From: an uncultured Acidimicrobiaceae bacterium
GTDB lineage: Bacteria; Actinomycetota; Acidimicrobiia; Spongiisociales; SHLN01
DNA length: 64,000 nucleotides
Assembly (NCBI GenBank): GCA_947259275.1
Contig: CAMYMH010000036.1
Coordinates: 1 to 64,000, forward strand
Direction of reading: 5' to 3'
Shown here: piece by piece, positions 17,389-26,000 of the stretch
Position numbering within the stretch: position 1 is the first letter of the stretch
Layout of the letters: each line of letters begins with the position of its first letter
Position numbers and translations under genes: made by a program
Notes under the pieces: model-generated
Told to the model about the DNA's origin: nothing
What the model saw: only the letters and a program-made list of their open reading frames with translations
Database searches by the model: none

Positions 17389-18129
17389 ATGCGCGAAATT
17401 CTGGCGGATCTTGTTGCCGAACAACAAGGCCTCGACCAATTCCTCCAGAGCATCGACTACCGCAGGTGGTCGACGGCCACCCCGGCGGCGGGATGGGACA
17501 TCCGCGACCAGGTGAGCCACCTGGCGAGCGGTGAGGAATTGGCCTTCGGCGCCATCGATGAGGGAGTGGCGGCCGTCACGGCGGTCCTGAAAGAGCACGC
17601 CACCATCGACAGCTTCACCGCCGCCGGCGTGAAACGGGGCCGGGAAATGCGGCCCGGCCAGGTCATCGAGTGGTGGCGCCATTCCCGTGCCGATGTGGTC
17701 GATGCGCTCTCTCGGATGACCGGAGCAGAGCGCATCCCCTGGCTGGCGGGAGATATGTCGGCCAAGAGCTTCGCCACGGCTCGCCTGATGGAGACGTGGG
17801 CCCACGGGCTCGATATCCACGCGGCAGTCGATTCCGACCCGGTGGACACCACCCGACTGCGTCATGTCGCCTTCCTGGGATGGGCCACGCTTCCATTTGC
17901 CTTCAAAGAATCCGGGGAGGACTACCCGGCCCCGATCCGCGTCGAGCTGCGGGCACCCGAATACCAGAAGTGGGTCTTCGGCCCGGAGGATGCCGAGCAG
18001 GTCATCCGGGGCGAAGCGGGCGAGTGGTGCCGGGTTGTGGTCCGACGGGTCGACGCCAAGGACACCGAGCTGGAAGCCACCGGGGAAGTAGCCGCTCGCG
18101 CCCTCCGAATCGCCAAAGCGTATTTGTGA
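17389..18129 (+). CDS. TIGR03084-type metal-binding protein (DinB/MDMPI-like)
   Basis: 246 aa. The N-terminal four-helix DinB/maleylpyruvate-isomerase-like domain has candidate metal-ligand histidines in 'DQVSHLASGEE' and 'METWAHGLDIH', matching the TIGR03084 family. A C-terminal domain (about 150-246) resembles sterol-carrier or MDMPI C-terminal folds. Mycothiol-dependent enzymes use this fold in actinobacteria, so a thiol-dependent transferase or isomerase role is plausible, though the substrate is unknown. It is the first gene of a five-gene run (to 21389); its stop overlaps the GTG start of the BtpA gene (GTGA). Confidence 0.82.
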   Translation: MREILADLVAEQQGLDQFLQSIDYRRWSTATPAAGWDIRDQVSHLASGEELAFGAIDEGVAAVTAVLKEHATIDSFTAAGVKRGREMRPGQVIEWWRHSRADVVDALSRMTGAERIPWLAGDMSAKSFATARLMETWAHGLDIHAAVDSDPVDTTRLRHVAFLGWATLPFAFKESGEDYPAPIRVELRAPEYQKWVFGPEDAEQVIRGEAGEWCRVVVRRVDAKDTELEATGEVAARALRIAKAYL

Positions 18130-18890
18130 ACCGGCTCGTCGGCGTCGTCCACCTTGCTCCCCTGCCGGGAGCACCCGGTTTCGGGGGCAACCTCGACCGC
18201 GACCTCCAGAGGGCGGTCACCGACGCCAGCCACCTGGCCGATGCCGGGTTCGACGCGGTGATCATCGAGAACTTCGGCGATGCACCGTTCTTCGCCGACG
18301 CGGTCCCGGCCGCGACGGTGGCGGCCATGACCCGCGCGGCTGCCGCCATCGGCCAGGCCGTGGACATCCCGTTCGGTGTCAACGTCCTCCGCAACGATGC
18401 GCTGGCGGCGCTCTCTATCGCCGCGGCCACCGGAGCCGACTTCATACGAGTGAACGTATTGACCGGCACCATGTCGACCGACCAGGGTGTCATTACCGGC
18501 CGGGCGGCCGAGGTGATGCGCCTGCGGCGAGCGCTCGGACTTGCAACCGAGGTCTATGCCGACGTCATGGTGAAGCATGCCGTCCCGCCGCCCGGCATGA
18601 CGATCGAGCTAGCCACCGCGGATACCGTTAGCCGGGGCATGGCGGACGCAGTGATTGTGAGCGGCGAGGCCACCGGCGATGAGCCCGATCGCGACCTTGT
18701 CAGACGAGCCGCCACTGCCGCAGCCGGCAAGCCGGTATTTATCGGGTCGGGGGCGACGGAGGCCAACGTCCACTCGCTGCTCGAAGTTGCGGCCGGCATC
18801 ATTGTCGGTACCGCACTGAAGATCGATGGAGTGACCACCAACCCGGTCGATCCTGCCCGGGCGGCCTCGTTTGTGAAGGCGGCCCGGTGA
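18126..18890 (+). CDS. BtpA/SgcQ family TIM-barrel protein
   Basis: 254 aa from a GTG at 18126 that overlaps the preceding stop. The opening 'VGVVHLAPLPGAPGF' and 'DAGFDAVIIENFGDAPF', then 'GVNVLRNDALAALSIA', 'FIRVNVLTG' and 'PVFIGSGATEANVHSLL', are diagnostic of BtpA. This family includes the photosystem-I biogenesis protein of cyanobacteria and SgcQ. In non-photosynthetic bacteria the function is unknown, and the barrel resembles phosphate-binding aldolase-type enzymes. It is translationally coupled to genes on both sides. Confidence 0.9.
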   Translation: MNRLVGVVHLAPLPGAPGFGGNLDRDLQRAVTDASHLADAGFDAVIIENFGDAPFFADAVPAATVAAMTRAAAAIGQAVDIPFGVNVLRNDALAALSIAAATGADFIRVNVLTGTMSTDQGVITGRAAEVMRLRRALGLATEVYADVMVKHAVPPPGMTIELATADTVSRGMADAVIVSGEATGDEPDRDLVRRAATAAAGKPVFIGSGATEANVHSLLEVAAGIIVGTALKIDGVTTNPVDPARAASFVKAAR

Positions 18891-19153
18891 GCGTTCACGT
18901 CTACCAGCCGGGCGATCTGGAGGTTCTGTCCAGCATGGGCACCGTTTCCTTGCTCGACGGCAAGCCCTTCATTCATACCCATGCGGCTTTCGCCGACGCC
19001 ACCGGCCGGCCATTCGGCGGACACGTCAACCACGGTTGCGAGGTGTGGGCGCTCGAGGTCAAGATCGAGGAGTTCGAGGGCCCGCCTCCGGTCCGTCTGT
19101 TCGACGAAGAGACGGGGCTCTCGCGGTGGCAGAGCAGCCCCACCGTAGCGTGA
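18887..19153 (+). CDS. Short PPC/DUF296 domain protein
   Basis: 88 aa. The second half of a PPC (plants and prokaryotes conserved, DUF296) domain is clear: 'GTVSLLDGKPFIHTHAAFAD...GRPFGGHVNHGCEVWALEVKI', including the conserved histidines that bind metal in solved structures. Usual family members are 130-150 aa, so about 50 N-terminal residues are missing. The GTG start overlaps the BtpA stop (GTGA) and no upstream extension is possible without reading through btpA in another frame. It may be a natural minimal form or a remnant kept by operon coupling. Confidence 0.75.
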   Translation: MSVHVYQPGDLEVLSSMGTVSLLDGKPFIHTHAAFADATGRPFGGHVNHGCEVWALEVKIEEFEGPPPVRLFDEETGLSRWQSSPTVA

Positions 19154-19209
19154 AGACGGATCGGTCGCTGCGAACGAGCCGGGTGACCGGCTTTGGTCAG
19201 AAGGCCCAT

Positions 19210-20631
19210 ATGCAACAGCTGACCGGAATCGACGCCACGTTTCTCAATATGGAGACGCCCACCCAGCAGGGTCATGTGGGCGGCGTCGTCGTGGTGGACC
19301 CGTCGACGGCGCCGGAAGGCTGGGGCTTCGACACCATCCGAAAGCTGATCGAGGAGCGCATTCATCTGCTGCCTCCGTTCCGGCGTCGACTCGTCACCGT
19401 GCCCCTGGAGCTGGACCATCCCTACTGGCTGGACGATTCCAACTTCGACCTCGATTTCCACCTCCGCCACATCGCGGTGCCGGCGCCGGGCGGGCGCACC
19501 GAGCTCGCCGAGCTGGTGGCAAGGATCCATGAGCGCCCCCTCGACCGGTCCCGACCGCTGTGGGAGATGTATGTCATTGAAGGCCTGGAGGGGGGCCGGG
19601 TCGCCACCTATACCAAACTCCATCATGCCGCCATTGACGGAGTCTCCGGTGCGGAGATCCTCACCATCCTTCTCGACCCCGACCCGGATGGGCGCGAGAT
19701 CAATCCGCCGGATGGGGATTGGGAAGGCAAGGCGGTTCCCAGCCCGATGTCGATCCTGCTCCGCAGCGCACTGCAGACGGCGTTGAACCCGGCCCGGGCG
19801 CTGCGGGTTGGCTATGAGTTGATTCGGTCGATCCCCGGCCTCAAGCCGCTCCAATCGCTACCCGCCCTCGTCGGGCTGGGAAGGGATCGCAACGAATTTC
19901 TGTCCCGGCCGACCCTGATCGCCCCTCGCTCACTCCTCAACCAGCCGATCACCGCTCACCGGCGCTGGGCTTTCGGCAAGATCTCGCTGGATACCGTCAA
20001 GGTGATCAAGAACGCGGCCGGCACCAGCGTGAACAATGTGGTGATCTCGGCCTCCGCCGGTGCGGTCCGCAACTGGATTCTGGAGCACGGCGACCTCCCC
20101 GAGCGCTCGCTGCAGGCTCTGATACCCATCTCGATTCGGACCGAGGAAGAGAGGGGCGAGATCGGAAACAAGGTGTCCGGCATGATCGCTCCCATCGGGA
20201 CCCACATTGCTGACCCGGTTGAGCGACTCGACTTCGTCCACCACACGATGGAGGTCGCCAAGGAGGCTCACTCGGCGACCCCTGCCACCCTGCTCCAGGA
20301 TTTCGCTCAGTTCGCGCCACCGGCGGTGGCAGCCCGGGCCGCCCGGCTCGCCTACCGCAATGGCCGGGGCGGCAGATGGACACCGTTCAACCTGGTCATC
20401 TCCAACGTGCCCGGTCCCAGCTTTCCGCTATACCTGGCCGGCGCTCAACTCGAGGGCCACTACCCCGTGTCCACCATCACCGACGGCGCCGCGCTCAACG
20501 TCACGCTTCACAGCTACCTCGGCCAGCTTTGCTTCGGATTGGTTGCAGACCGTGATCTCATGCCAGATCTATGGGCGGTCCTGGCTTCCATCGAGTCGGA
20601 GGTCGCCGAGCTGGAGGCGGCGCTCACGTGA
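19210..20631 (+). CDS. Wax ester synthase / diacylglycerol acyltransferase (WS/DGAT)
   Basis: 473 aa from the ATG at 19210 ('MQQLTGIDATFLNMETP'). The catalytic HHxxxDG is at 138-144 ('KLHHAAIDGVSG'). The C-terminal DUF1298 domain has 'NNVVISASAGAVR' and the conserved 'FNLVISNVPGP'. It transfers acyl groups from acyl-CoA to diacylglycerol or fatty alcohols, making storage triacylglycerol or wax esters, probably at the membrane face. The stop overlaps the GTG of the hydrolase gene, suggesting coupled lipid synthesis and turnover. Confidence 0.94.
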   Translation: MQQLTGIDATFLNMETPTQQGHVGGVVVVDPSTAPEGWGFDTIRKLIEERIHLLPPFRRRLVTVPLELDHPYWLDDSNFDLDFHLRHIAVPAPGGRTELAELVARIHERPLDRSRPLWEMYVIEGLEGGRVATYTKLHHAAIDGVSGAEILTILLDPDPDGREINPPDGDWEGKAVPSPMSILLRSALQTALNPARALRVGYELIRSIPGLKPLQSLPALVGLGRDRNEFLSRPTLIAPRSLLNQPITAHRRWAFGKISLDTVKVIKNAAGTSVNNVVISASAGAVRNWILEHGDLPERSLQALIPISIRTEEERGEIGNKVSGMIAPIGTHIADPVERLDFVHHTMEVAKEAHSATPATLLQDFAQFAPPAVAARAARLAYRNGRGGRWTPFNLVISNVPGPSFPLYLAGAQLEGHYPVSTITDGAALNVTLHSYLGQLCFGLVADRDLMPDLWAVLASIESEVAELEAALT

Positions 20632-21389
20632 GACGTCCAGCCCTCATCCAGGCGCTGGCCGAGCCGGTGCGGGCTACCGGAGAGCTGGCGACTTCGGTGA
20701 GTCTGCTCCCGTTCCTGCGGCTGCTTCCCCGCGGCGACGGCCATGCTGTCGTGGTCCTCCCCGGATTCATGGCTTCGGATGGATCGACGGGTCCCCTTCG
20801 AGGTCTGCTCGGCGCGCTCGGTTATCAGGCGCAGGGCTGGGGACTTGGCCGCAACGTTGGCCCCACCGAGCGAGTCGTCAACCAGATGCCAGCCCTGATA
20901 GATGGCATCGTCCGGGAGTTCGGGGGGGCGGTGTCGGTCGTGGGGTGGAGCCTGGGCGGCATCTACGCTCGCCACCTGGCCGCCCGAACCCCGCAGCTGA
21001 TCCGATCGGTGGTGACGCTCGGGTCGCCGGTCAGGTCTGAGGCCCGCGGCACTACCAACGCCTCTCCCCTGTTCGAAGCCCTCCGGGCGATTCACGTGCC
21101 CGGCCATCCCCTGCTGGACGAGGGACACCCGCTGCCGGTGCCGGTTACGGCGGTCCACACCCGCAGCGACGGAATAGTGCCCTGGGAAACCTGTCTGATC
21201 CAAGCGGCACCAAACGCCGAAAACCTGCGCGTGCGCGGGAGCCATCTCGGCCTCGGGTTCAACCCGGCGGCGATGTACGTCATAGCCGACCGGCTCGCCC
21301 AGCCGATCGGGGCCTGGAGCCCGTTTGAGGCACCGGCTCCGTATCGCCGGATCATCACGCGGGTTCAGGGACCGGCACGCCGCGTGTAA
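20628..21389 (+). CDS. Alpha/beta hydrolase, lipase/acyltransferase-like
   Basis: 253 aa from a GTG at 20628 overlapping the WS/DGAT stop. The oxyanion-strand region is 'GHAVVVLPGFMASDGSTGPL' and the nucleophile elbow is GWSLGG ('VVGWSLGGIYARHLA'). The acid is likely the D of 'TRSDGIVPW' and the base the H of 'GSHLGLGFNPAA'. Architecture and neighbour suggest a lipid esterase. No signal peptide is visible. It is the last gene of the 17389-21389 operon. Confidence 0.87.
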   Translation: MRRPALIQALAEPVRATGELATSVSLLPFLRLLPRGDGHAVVVLPGFMASDGSTGPLRGLLGALGYQAQGWGLGRNVGPTERVVNQMPALIDGIVREFGGAVSVVGWSLGGIYARHLAARTPQLIRSVVTLGSPVRSEARGTTNASPLFEALRAIHVPGHPLLDEGHPLPVPVTAVHTRSDGIVPWETCLIQAAPNAENLRVRGSHLGLGFNPAAMYVIADRLAQPIGAWSPFEAPAPYRRIITRVQGPARRV

Positions 21390-21432
21390 GGAGGCTTGGG
21401 CCTGACCAACATCGCCCCGCCCTCACCGACGG

Positions 21433-22065
21433 TTAGGCGTCGCCGGCCGAATCCTTCTTGATCTCGAAACCGGTCTTGACGAGGAGGCGGATGAGAGCCG
21501 CGGCCGGGTTCTTGAATTGAGCAGCCCGGAGCGCGTCGCCATATTCCTCGAATTGGCCGATCATCTTCTCGAACACATGGGTGAGGCTGATCGTGTGAAG
21601 GTCGTTCAACGGGCTGCGCCCGAAGGCGACCAGCCTGGTCCGCACCATCCGATCCGGCGGGCTGGCTTGGTAGTAGACGAGGTGTTTTTCGACGTCGCGT
21701 GCCACTTCATGAACCCCGTCCTCATACAGCCAGGCCACCCGCTGCAAGACGGTGTGGAGCGTGTGGTGATCGGTCAGCCCGACATTGAAGACGGCCTCTC
21801 CCTGCTTGACCTCACCAATGATGACGTCGACCGTGTCCGGCTCGAGCTTCAGAACAGGGTCCTCCACCAGCAAGGCAGGCGATTCGCCCTTGCCGTGTGA
21901 GTCGGCGATGTAGATCGGGCCGGGAAATCGCACGGCGATGATGTCAACATCGGTGACGGTCTGATAGTTGTCCGGGGTTGTCTCTCGCAACACCTCAAAC
22001 TCGGTGATCGTGAAGTAGCCGTTGAGCCGAAGGTACGCCTCAACCAGATCGACGCCGATGTCCAT
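21433..22065 (-). CDS. PD-(D/E)XK nuclease-like protein
   Basis: 210 aa. The segment 'TVTDVDIIAVRFPGP' (D41) followed by 'TVDVIIGEVKQGEA' (E85, K87) fits the D...ExK active-site order of restriction-endonuclease-like folds, preceded by a helix-rich N-terminus ('DLVEAYLRLNGYFTITEFEV'). I cannot name the family further. The start codon overlaps the stop of the DUF971 gene by one base, and they are probably co-transcribed. A DNA-cleaving role is possible but unsupported beyond the motif. Confidence 0.7.
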   Translation of the reverse strand: MDIGVDLVEAYLRLNGYFTITEFEVLRETTPDNYQTVTDVDIIAVRFPGPIYIADSHGKGESPALLVEDPVLKLEPDTVDVIIGEVKQGEAVFNVGLTDHHTLHTVLQRVAWLYEDGVHEVARDVEKHLVYYQASPPDRMVRTRLVAFGRSPLNDLHTISLTHVFEKMIGQFEEYGDALRAAQFKNPAAALIRLLVKTGFEIKKDSAGDA

Positions 22066-22370
22066 TACTGCCGTCCCTGGTTGAGTTTCTCACCGAGCGC
22101 CCGCAGCCGGTCGAAGGGGTAGATGCCGGTGTGGTGGTCGTCGGGGGAAAAGGTGAAGTTGAGCGCATACGCTCCCACCAGGGATGCCGCCAGGATCCGG
22201 ACCGTGGCCGCGTCTCCCATCCAGGAGGGGCTGCCGTCGGGCCCCAGGCAGGCGGCGCACTCGCAGGCGGCCCGCAGCGCCGGGGCCGCCAGGGCGGTGA
22301 CGGTGCCATCCTCCCAGGTGAGCACCAGGGTCGCTCCCTCCTCGACCTCGATCCGCCCGGGAATGTCCAT
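22065..22370 (-). CDS. DUF971 (GBBH-like N-terminal domain) protein
   Basis: 101 aa from the ATG at 22370. Family marks are 'LVLTWEDGTVTALAAPALRAACECAACLG' in two halves (basic patch replaced by LRAACECAAC), 'VGAYALNFTFSPDDHHTGIYPFDRLRAL' and the terminal helix. DUF971 proteins are small standalone versions of the N-terminal domain of gamma-butyrobetaine hydroxylase, often with a cysteine-based metal site; here 'CECAACLG' supplies three Cys. Some homologues sit near Mrp/ApbC Fe-S genes, but none is visible here. Confidence 0.85.
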   Translation of the reverse strand: MDIPGRIEVEEGATLVLTWEDGTVTALAAPALRAACECAACLGPDGSPSWMGDAATVRILAASLVGAYALNFTFSPDDHHTGIYPFDRLRALGEKLNQGRQ

Positions 22371-22437
22371 GGCCGGGAAGGCTACCGCTTGGGTGGGGTC
22401 GAACGGTCGGCCGCGCCGCGGCCTACCATCTCGGGCC

Positions 22438-23640
22438 GTGATCAAGCCAAGCCTCAACGTTCGTGCCGGCCATCCCGACTTCCTCGACCTCGATTGGGAG
22501 TCGTCGATCCGCGACTGGACCCACCCCCGCCTCATGGACCTTCCCAAGGGCATTTCCCGCCACGAAGTTCGCTTCGTTGGATACGACGAAGGCATCTACG
22601 CCATCAAGGAGCTCCCCCGGCAGCCGGCTACATCGGAGTGGGACAACCTGCGCTGGCTCGAATCGGTCGGTGGGCCGGCCGTCATCGGCACCGGCTACGT
22701 GGTGCGGGAGGGAGTCGACCCGTCCGAGGAGTGGTCGACGGCGGTGATCACCAAGTACCTTGATCATTCCTTCTCCTATCGTGAGCTTCTCCAGGGCCCC
22801 GGCTTCGGAAAACGTCGCAACCAGATGTTGGATGCCTTTGCCGCCCTCCTCACCGAGCTGCACATCCTGGGTCTCTATTGGGGTGATTGCTCACTGTCGA
22901 ACGTCCTCTACCGGTACGACGCCGACGCCATCGCCGCCACCCTCGTCGACACCGAGACCGCCGAGGTCCATGCCGATGGGCTTTCACCCGGCCAGCGGGA
23001 GATGGACCTGGAGGTCATGATCTCCAATGTGGCCGGCGGCATGGCCGACATTGCCTCGGCCGCCGGACGGGACATCGACCAAGCCGATCTCAATCTGGGC
23101 GAGGACATCGCCGATCGATACCGCGGGCTGTGGGCCGAACTGCACCGGGAAGAGTCGATCGGGCCGAATGAGCGCTATCTCATCACCGAACGGATCCGGG
23201 CTCTCAACGAGCTCGGCTTCGAAGTTGATGACCTGTCGATCGAAACCAGCGATGACGGTGACCGGCTTCGCTTCAATCTGAGAGTGGGAAGCCGCCGCTT
23301 TCACCGCAACCGTCTCCAGGAGCTGACCGGGCTCTGGACCAGCGAAAAGCAAGCGCGCTCGATTCTCGGCGACCTCCACTACTACCTGGCCCACCAGGTT
23401 GACGGTGACTCGGCGACCGGCAAGGCGGTGGGCGCAATTCGATGGCGAGTCGGCGTCTTCGAGCCGTGGCTGGAGCGGATCCGGGAAGTGAGCCCGGGCG
23501 ACGCGGATCCACTGCAGGTGTTCTGCGACTTTCTTCACCATCGGTTCGTCATGTCACGTGCCGCCGGCTTCGACGTCGGCAACAACGCCGCGTTCGACGA
23601 CTGGGCTAAGAGCGGGCGCCCCGGTTACGACCTGGAGTAG
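22438..23640 (+). CDS. DUF4032 kinase-fold protein
   Basis: 400 aa from a GTG at 22438. The N-terminal half has a lipopolysaccharide-kinase-like (protein-kinase) fold: 'YAIKELPRQPATSEWDNLRWLE' resembles the ATP-binding lysine region, and 'LHILGLYWGDCSLSNVLYR' (W148-G149-D150) resembles the catalytic loop with Asp and Asn. 'ATLVDTETAE' stands at the metal-binding position. The C-terminal DUF4032 region follows. It is probably cytoplasmic. It lies upstream of a YbhN-type flippase in the same direction and near a PAP2-kinase fusion, which hints at a role in envelope-lipid phosphorylation, but this is inference. Confidence 0.82.
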   Translation: MIKPSLNVRAGHPDFLDLDWESSIRDWTHPRLMDLPKGISRHEVRFVGYDEGIYAIKELPRQPATSEWDNLRWLESVGGPAVIGTGYVVREGVDPSEEWSTAVITKYLDHSFSYRELLQGPGFGKRRNQMLDAFAALLTELHILGLYWGDCSLSNVLYRYDADAIAATLVDTETAEVHADGLSPGQREMDLEVMISNVAGGMADIASAAGRDIDQADLNLGEDIADRYRGLWAELHREESIGPNERYLITERIRALNELGFEVDDLSIETSDDGDRLRFNLRVGSRRFHRNRLQELTGLWTSEKQARSILGDLHYYLAHQVDGDSATGKAVGAIRWRVGVFEPWLERIREVSPGDADPLQVFCDFLHHRFVMSRAAGFDVGNNAAFDDWAKSGRPGYDLE

Positions 23641-23643
23641 CGA

Positions 23644-23662
23644 GTCCCAAGTCCCAGGTCCC
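23644..23662. repeat. Short heptamer-period repeat (GTCCCAA-like)
   Basis: GTCCCAA, GTCCCAG and GTCCC in tandem between the DUF4032 and flippase genes. It is a short relative of the arrays at 1640 and 36871 and has the same 7-bp period. Confidence 0.6.
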
Positions 23663-23713
23663 GGGCCGGTCGCCCGTCGCCGGTCCCGCGTGGTGATGGT
23701 TAGCGTATGCGCG

Positions 23714-24871
23714 ATGGACGACCGCCCGAAGGCCGCCAACCCGACCAAGCGCATCCTGCAGACCGTGGCATCGCTGGCGATTGTGGTGGGGATCTTCGTC
23801 TTCGCGTTTCCCAAGTTCGCCGACTATGGGGACGTCTGGACCGAGATCACCGCCATGACCTGGTTCGAGGTGGTCACGTTGTTCGGGGTGGCCATCTGGA
23901 ACCTCGTCACCTACTGGTTCGTGCTCACCGCGGTGATGCCGGGGCTCACCTATCCGCAGGCGGCGGTATCCAATCAGGCATCGACTGCGGTGGCCAACAC
24001 CCTCCCCGGCGGCGGAGCCATTGCGGTCGGCGTCACCTACGCCATGTACCGGTCGTGGGGATTCGGCAAGAGCGCGTTCGCGCTGGCGGCGGTCGTGTCC
24101 GGCGTGTGGAACAACTTCGTCAAGCTCGGGATGCCGGTGCTGGCCCTGGCCTTGCTGGCGCTCGAAGGCAACATCACGGCCACCCGGGTGGTCGCAGCCG
24201 TGGCCGGCATCAGCGTGCTGCTCGGCTTCATCGCCCTGTGGAGTCTGTTTCTCTACAAGGAATCCCTGGCCCGCCGCATCGGCAGCCGCGTCGGCGACAT
24301 CGTCAGCCGGCTGCGGGCCCTGATCCGCAAGCCGCCGGTGTCCGACTGGGGCGACGCCGGAGTTCGATTCCGGGCTCAGGCGCTCGGCCTGCTCCGCACC
24401 AGATGGCTCCGCCTCACCGTCGCAACGCTGGTCAGCCACATATCCCTCTACCTCGTCCTGTTGATCACGCTCCGCCACGTCGGGGTTGGCAACGGCGTCC
24501 TGTCCTGGATTCAAGTGCTGGCCGTGTTCGCCTTCATTCGGCTGATCTCGGCACTGCCGATAACCCCGGGCGGGGTGGGCGTGGTGGAGCTCGGCCTCAC
24601 CGTCGGCCTGCAGGTGGCCGCCGATTTAGCCGGCGTCAGCGAGGCTCTGTTCCAGGCCAAGATCGCCGCGGCCGTGCTGGTGTTTCGGGCCATCACCTTC
24701 CTGCTGCCGGTTCCGCTCGGCGCCATCTCCTACCTCATATGGCGAGGCAACACCAGCTGGCGAGAATCAGCTCCGGCGGACGATGAGGAGGGCGACCGCA
24801 CCGGCGGCGACGCCGAGGCCGGCGCCCCCGATGCTGTCGAGCGGGAGATGGGCGCCCACGTAGACCCGTAG
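23714..24871 (+). CDS. YbhN/LPG-synthase-TM type flippase-like protein
   Basis: 385 aa from the ATG at 23714; an ATG at 23696 is possible. There are about eight membrane segments and the family motifs 'NTLPGGGAIAVGVTYAMYR' and 'ALPITPGGVGVVELGLTVGL'. This is the integral domain found in MprF, AglD and YbhN, which flips lipids or is tied to glycolipid export. The tail is charged and ends inside the convergent PAP2 gene: the two coding regions overlap by 105 bp tail to tail. With the PAP2 and kinase genes next door, a phospholipid or polyprenyl-phosphate substrate is plausible. Confidence 0.9.
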   Translation: MDDRPKAANPTKRILQTVASLAIVVGIFVFAFPKFADYGDVWTEITAMTWFEVVTLFGVAIWNLVTYWFVLTAVMPGLTYPQAAVSNQASTAVANTLPGGGAIAVGVTYAMYRSWGFGKSAFALAAVVSGVWNNFVKLGMPVLALALLALEGNITATRVVAAVAGISVLLGFIALWSLFLYKESLARRIGSRVGDIVSRLRALIRKPPVSDWGDAGVRFRAQALGLLRTRWLRLTVATLVSHISLYLVLLITLRHVGVGNGVLSWIQVLAVFAFIRLISALPITPGGVGVVELGLTVGLQVAADLAGVSEALFQAKIAAAVLVFRAITFLLPVPLGAISYLIWRGNTSWRESAPADDEEGDRTGGDAEAGAPDAVEREMGAHVDP

Positions 24872-25324
24872 GGTGGCGGCACCGGTGGCGAGCGCCCACA
24901 GGAGGGCCGACCAGCGCTTGCCGACGTACGGGGTGGCGATGACGGCGATGGCGCCTCCGTCGATGCGATAGTTGATCGCCTTCTCGAGCGTGAGCCCGCC
25001 CGGCCGTGGTCGGTCAACGATCAGCTTCACCAGCTTGGCGAACACCCACATGCCGAAACCGGTCGAGACGAGGGCGAGGGCCGGCTGGCGCCGGCGGGTG
25101 AGATACCAGGTGAGGGCGCCGGCCACGAACGGGGCGACCACCATTCCGAACTGCATGACTGGATACAACGGCCAGGCGATCCAGTCCGGCCATCCGTTGA
25201 CGAACTCGAACAAAGGCTCCTCGCCGGGTGGAATCTTGTCGTCCCACACCAGAGCGGCGCTCACCAGGAACACACCCGAGCCGGCCGCCAGGGCCACGAT
25301 CTGGTCGCGGCGGGTGTCAATCAT
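24767..25324 (-). CDS. PAP2-like membrane protein, degenerate motif 2
   Basis: 185 aa with about five membrane segments. PAP2 motif 1 is present ('KLIVDRPRPGG'), as is motif 3 ('LRVYVGAHLPLDSIGG' with Arg, His and Asp). Motif 2, normally PSGH, is replaced by 'RIDGGAIAVIATP', so the second catalytic histidine is missing. It is last in a four-gene minus-strand operon (28605 to 24767), overlapping the preceding PAP2 gene by 8 bp. It may be a regulatory or binding paralogue of its intact neighbour. Confidence 0.8.
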   Translation of the reverse strand: MIDTRRDQIVALAAGSGVFLVSAALVWDDKIPPGEEPLFEFVNGWPDWIAWPLYPVMQFGMVVAPFVAGALTWYLTRRRQPALALVSTGFGMWVFAKLVKLIVDRPRPGGLTLEKAINYRIDGGAIAVIATPYVGKRWSALLWALATGAATLRVYVGAHLPLDSIGGAGLGVAAGAVALLIVRRS

Positions 25325-26000
25325 CGGATGCGACCTCGGGCGACGCCCGGTTGCGCAGCCACCAGACGTGCACGATGGCGGCCACCCCCACTGCGGCCGC
25401 GGCGCCGAGCAGCGTTCCGGCGATGACGTCGGTCAGCCAATGGGCGCGCAGGTAGGTGCGGCTCATCGCCATGAAGAAGGCAAACCCCACTGCCACCAGC
25501 TCCCAGATACGGCGGTGGGGGCCGGCCGGGAGGAACACGATCACGAGCGCAACCGCGGTCACTGCGCCGGCAATGGCATGGCCGGAAGGGAACGACGCGC
25601 CGGTGGTGGTAACCAGCGGGTCGAGTGGACGGGGCCGGTCATAGAGAAACTTGAACAGCGTCACCGAGACCTCAGCGACCGCGATCGACGCCAGCCAGAC
25701 CGTCAGCCATTCCCACCGCTTCTGGACCCACAGCATCCCCGTCATCACCACCCGCAGGGGCGCGGTGACCCAGCTGCTCCCGAGGTAGTTGAACACCTCG
25801 GCAGAGAAGGTCAGGAAGCCGTTCTCGATGGTGACCATCGCGTCGTGGAACCAGTCGTCAAGCGGCTGCAGAGTCGAGCGGCTCAGCGCCATCCAAACCA
25901 TCACTACCGCCGCGCTCGCATAGAGCGTGACTGCACCCCCCACCGCCCAGCGGGGATCGTCGAACAGCCTGGGATGGTGGTGCTGGCGAGGAACCGTCAT
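25317..26000 (-). CDS. PAP2 family membrane lipid phosphatase
   Basis: 227 aa, six predicted membrane segments. All three catalytic motifs are intact: 'KFLYDRPRPLDP', 'SFPSGHAIAG' and 'SRTYLRAHWLTDV'. The active site should face outside, acting on a lipid or polyprenyl (pyro)phosphate such as phosphatidylglycerophosphate, phosphatidate or undecaprenyl pyrophosphate. It is coupled to the lipoprotein gene upstream (4-bp overlap) and to the degenerate PAP2 gene downstream. Confidence 0.92.
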   Translation of the reverse strand: MTVPRQHHHPRLFDDPRWAVGGAVTLYASAAVVMVWMALSRSTLQPLDDWFHDAMVTIENGFLTFSAEVFNYLGSSWVTAPLRVVMTGMLWVQKRWEWLTVWLASIAVAEVSVTLFKFLYDRPRPLDPLVTTTGASFPSGHAIAGAVTAVALVIVFLPAGPHRRIWELVAVGFAFFMAMSRTYLRAHWLTDVIAGTLLGAAAAVGVAAIVHVWWLRNRASPEVASDD

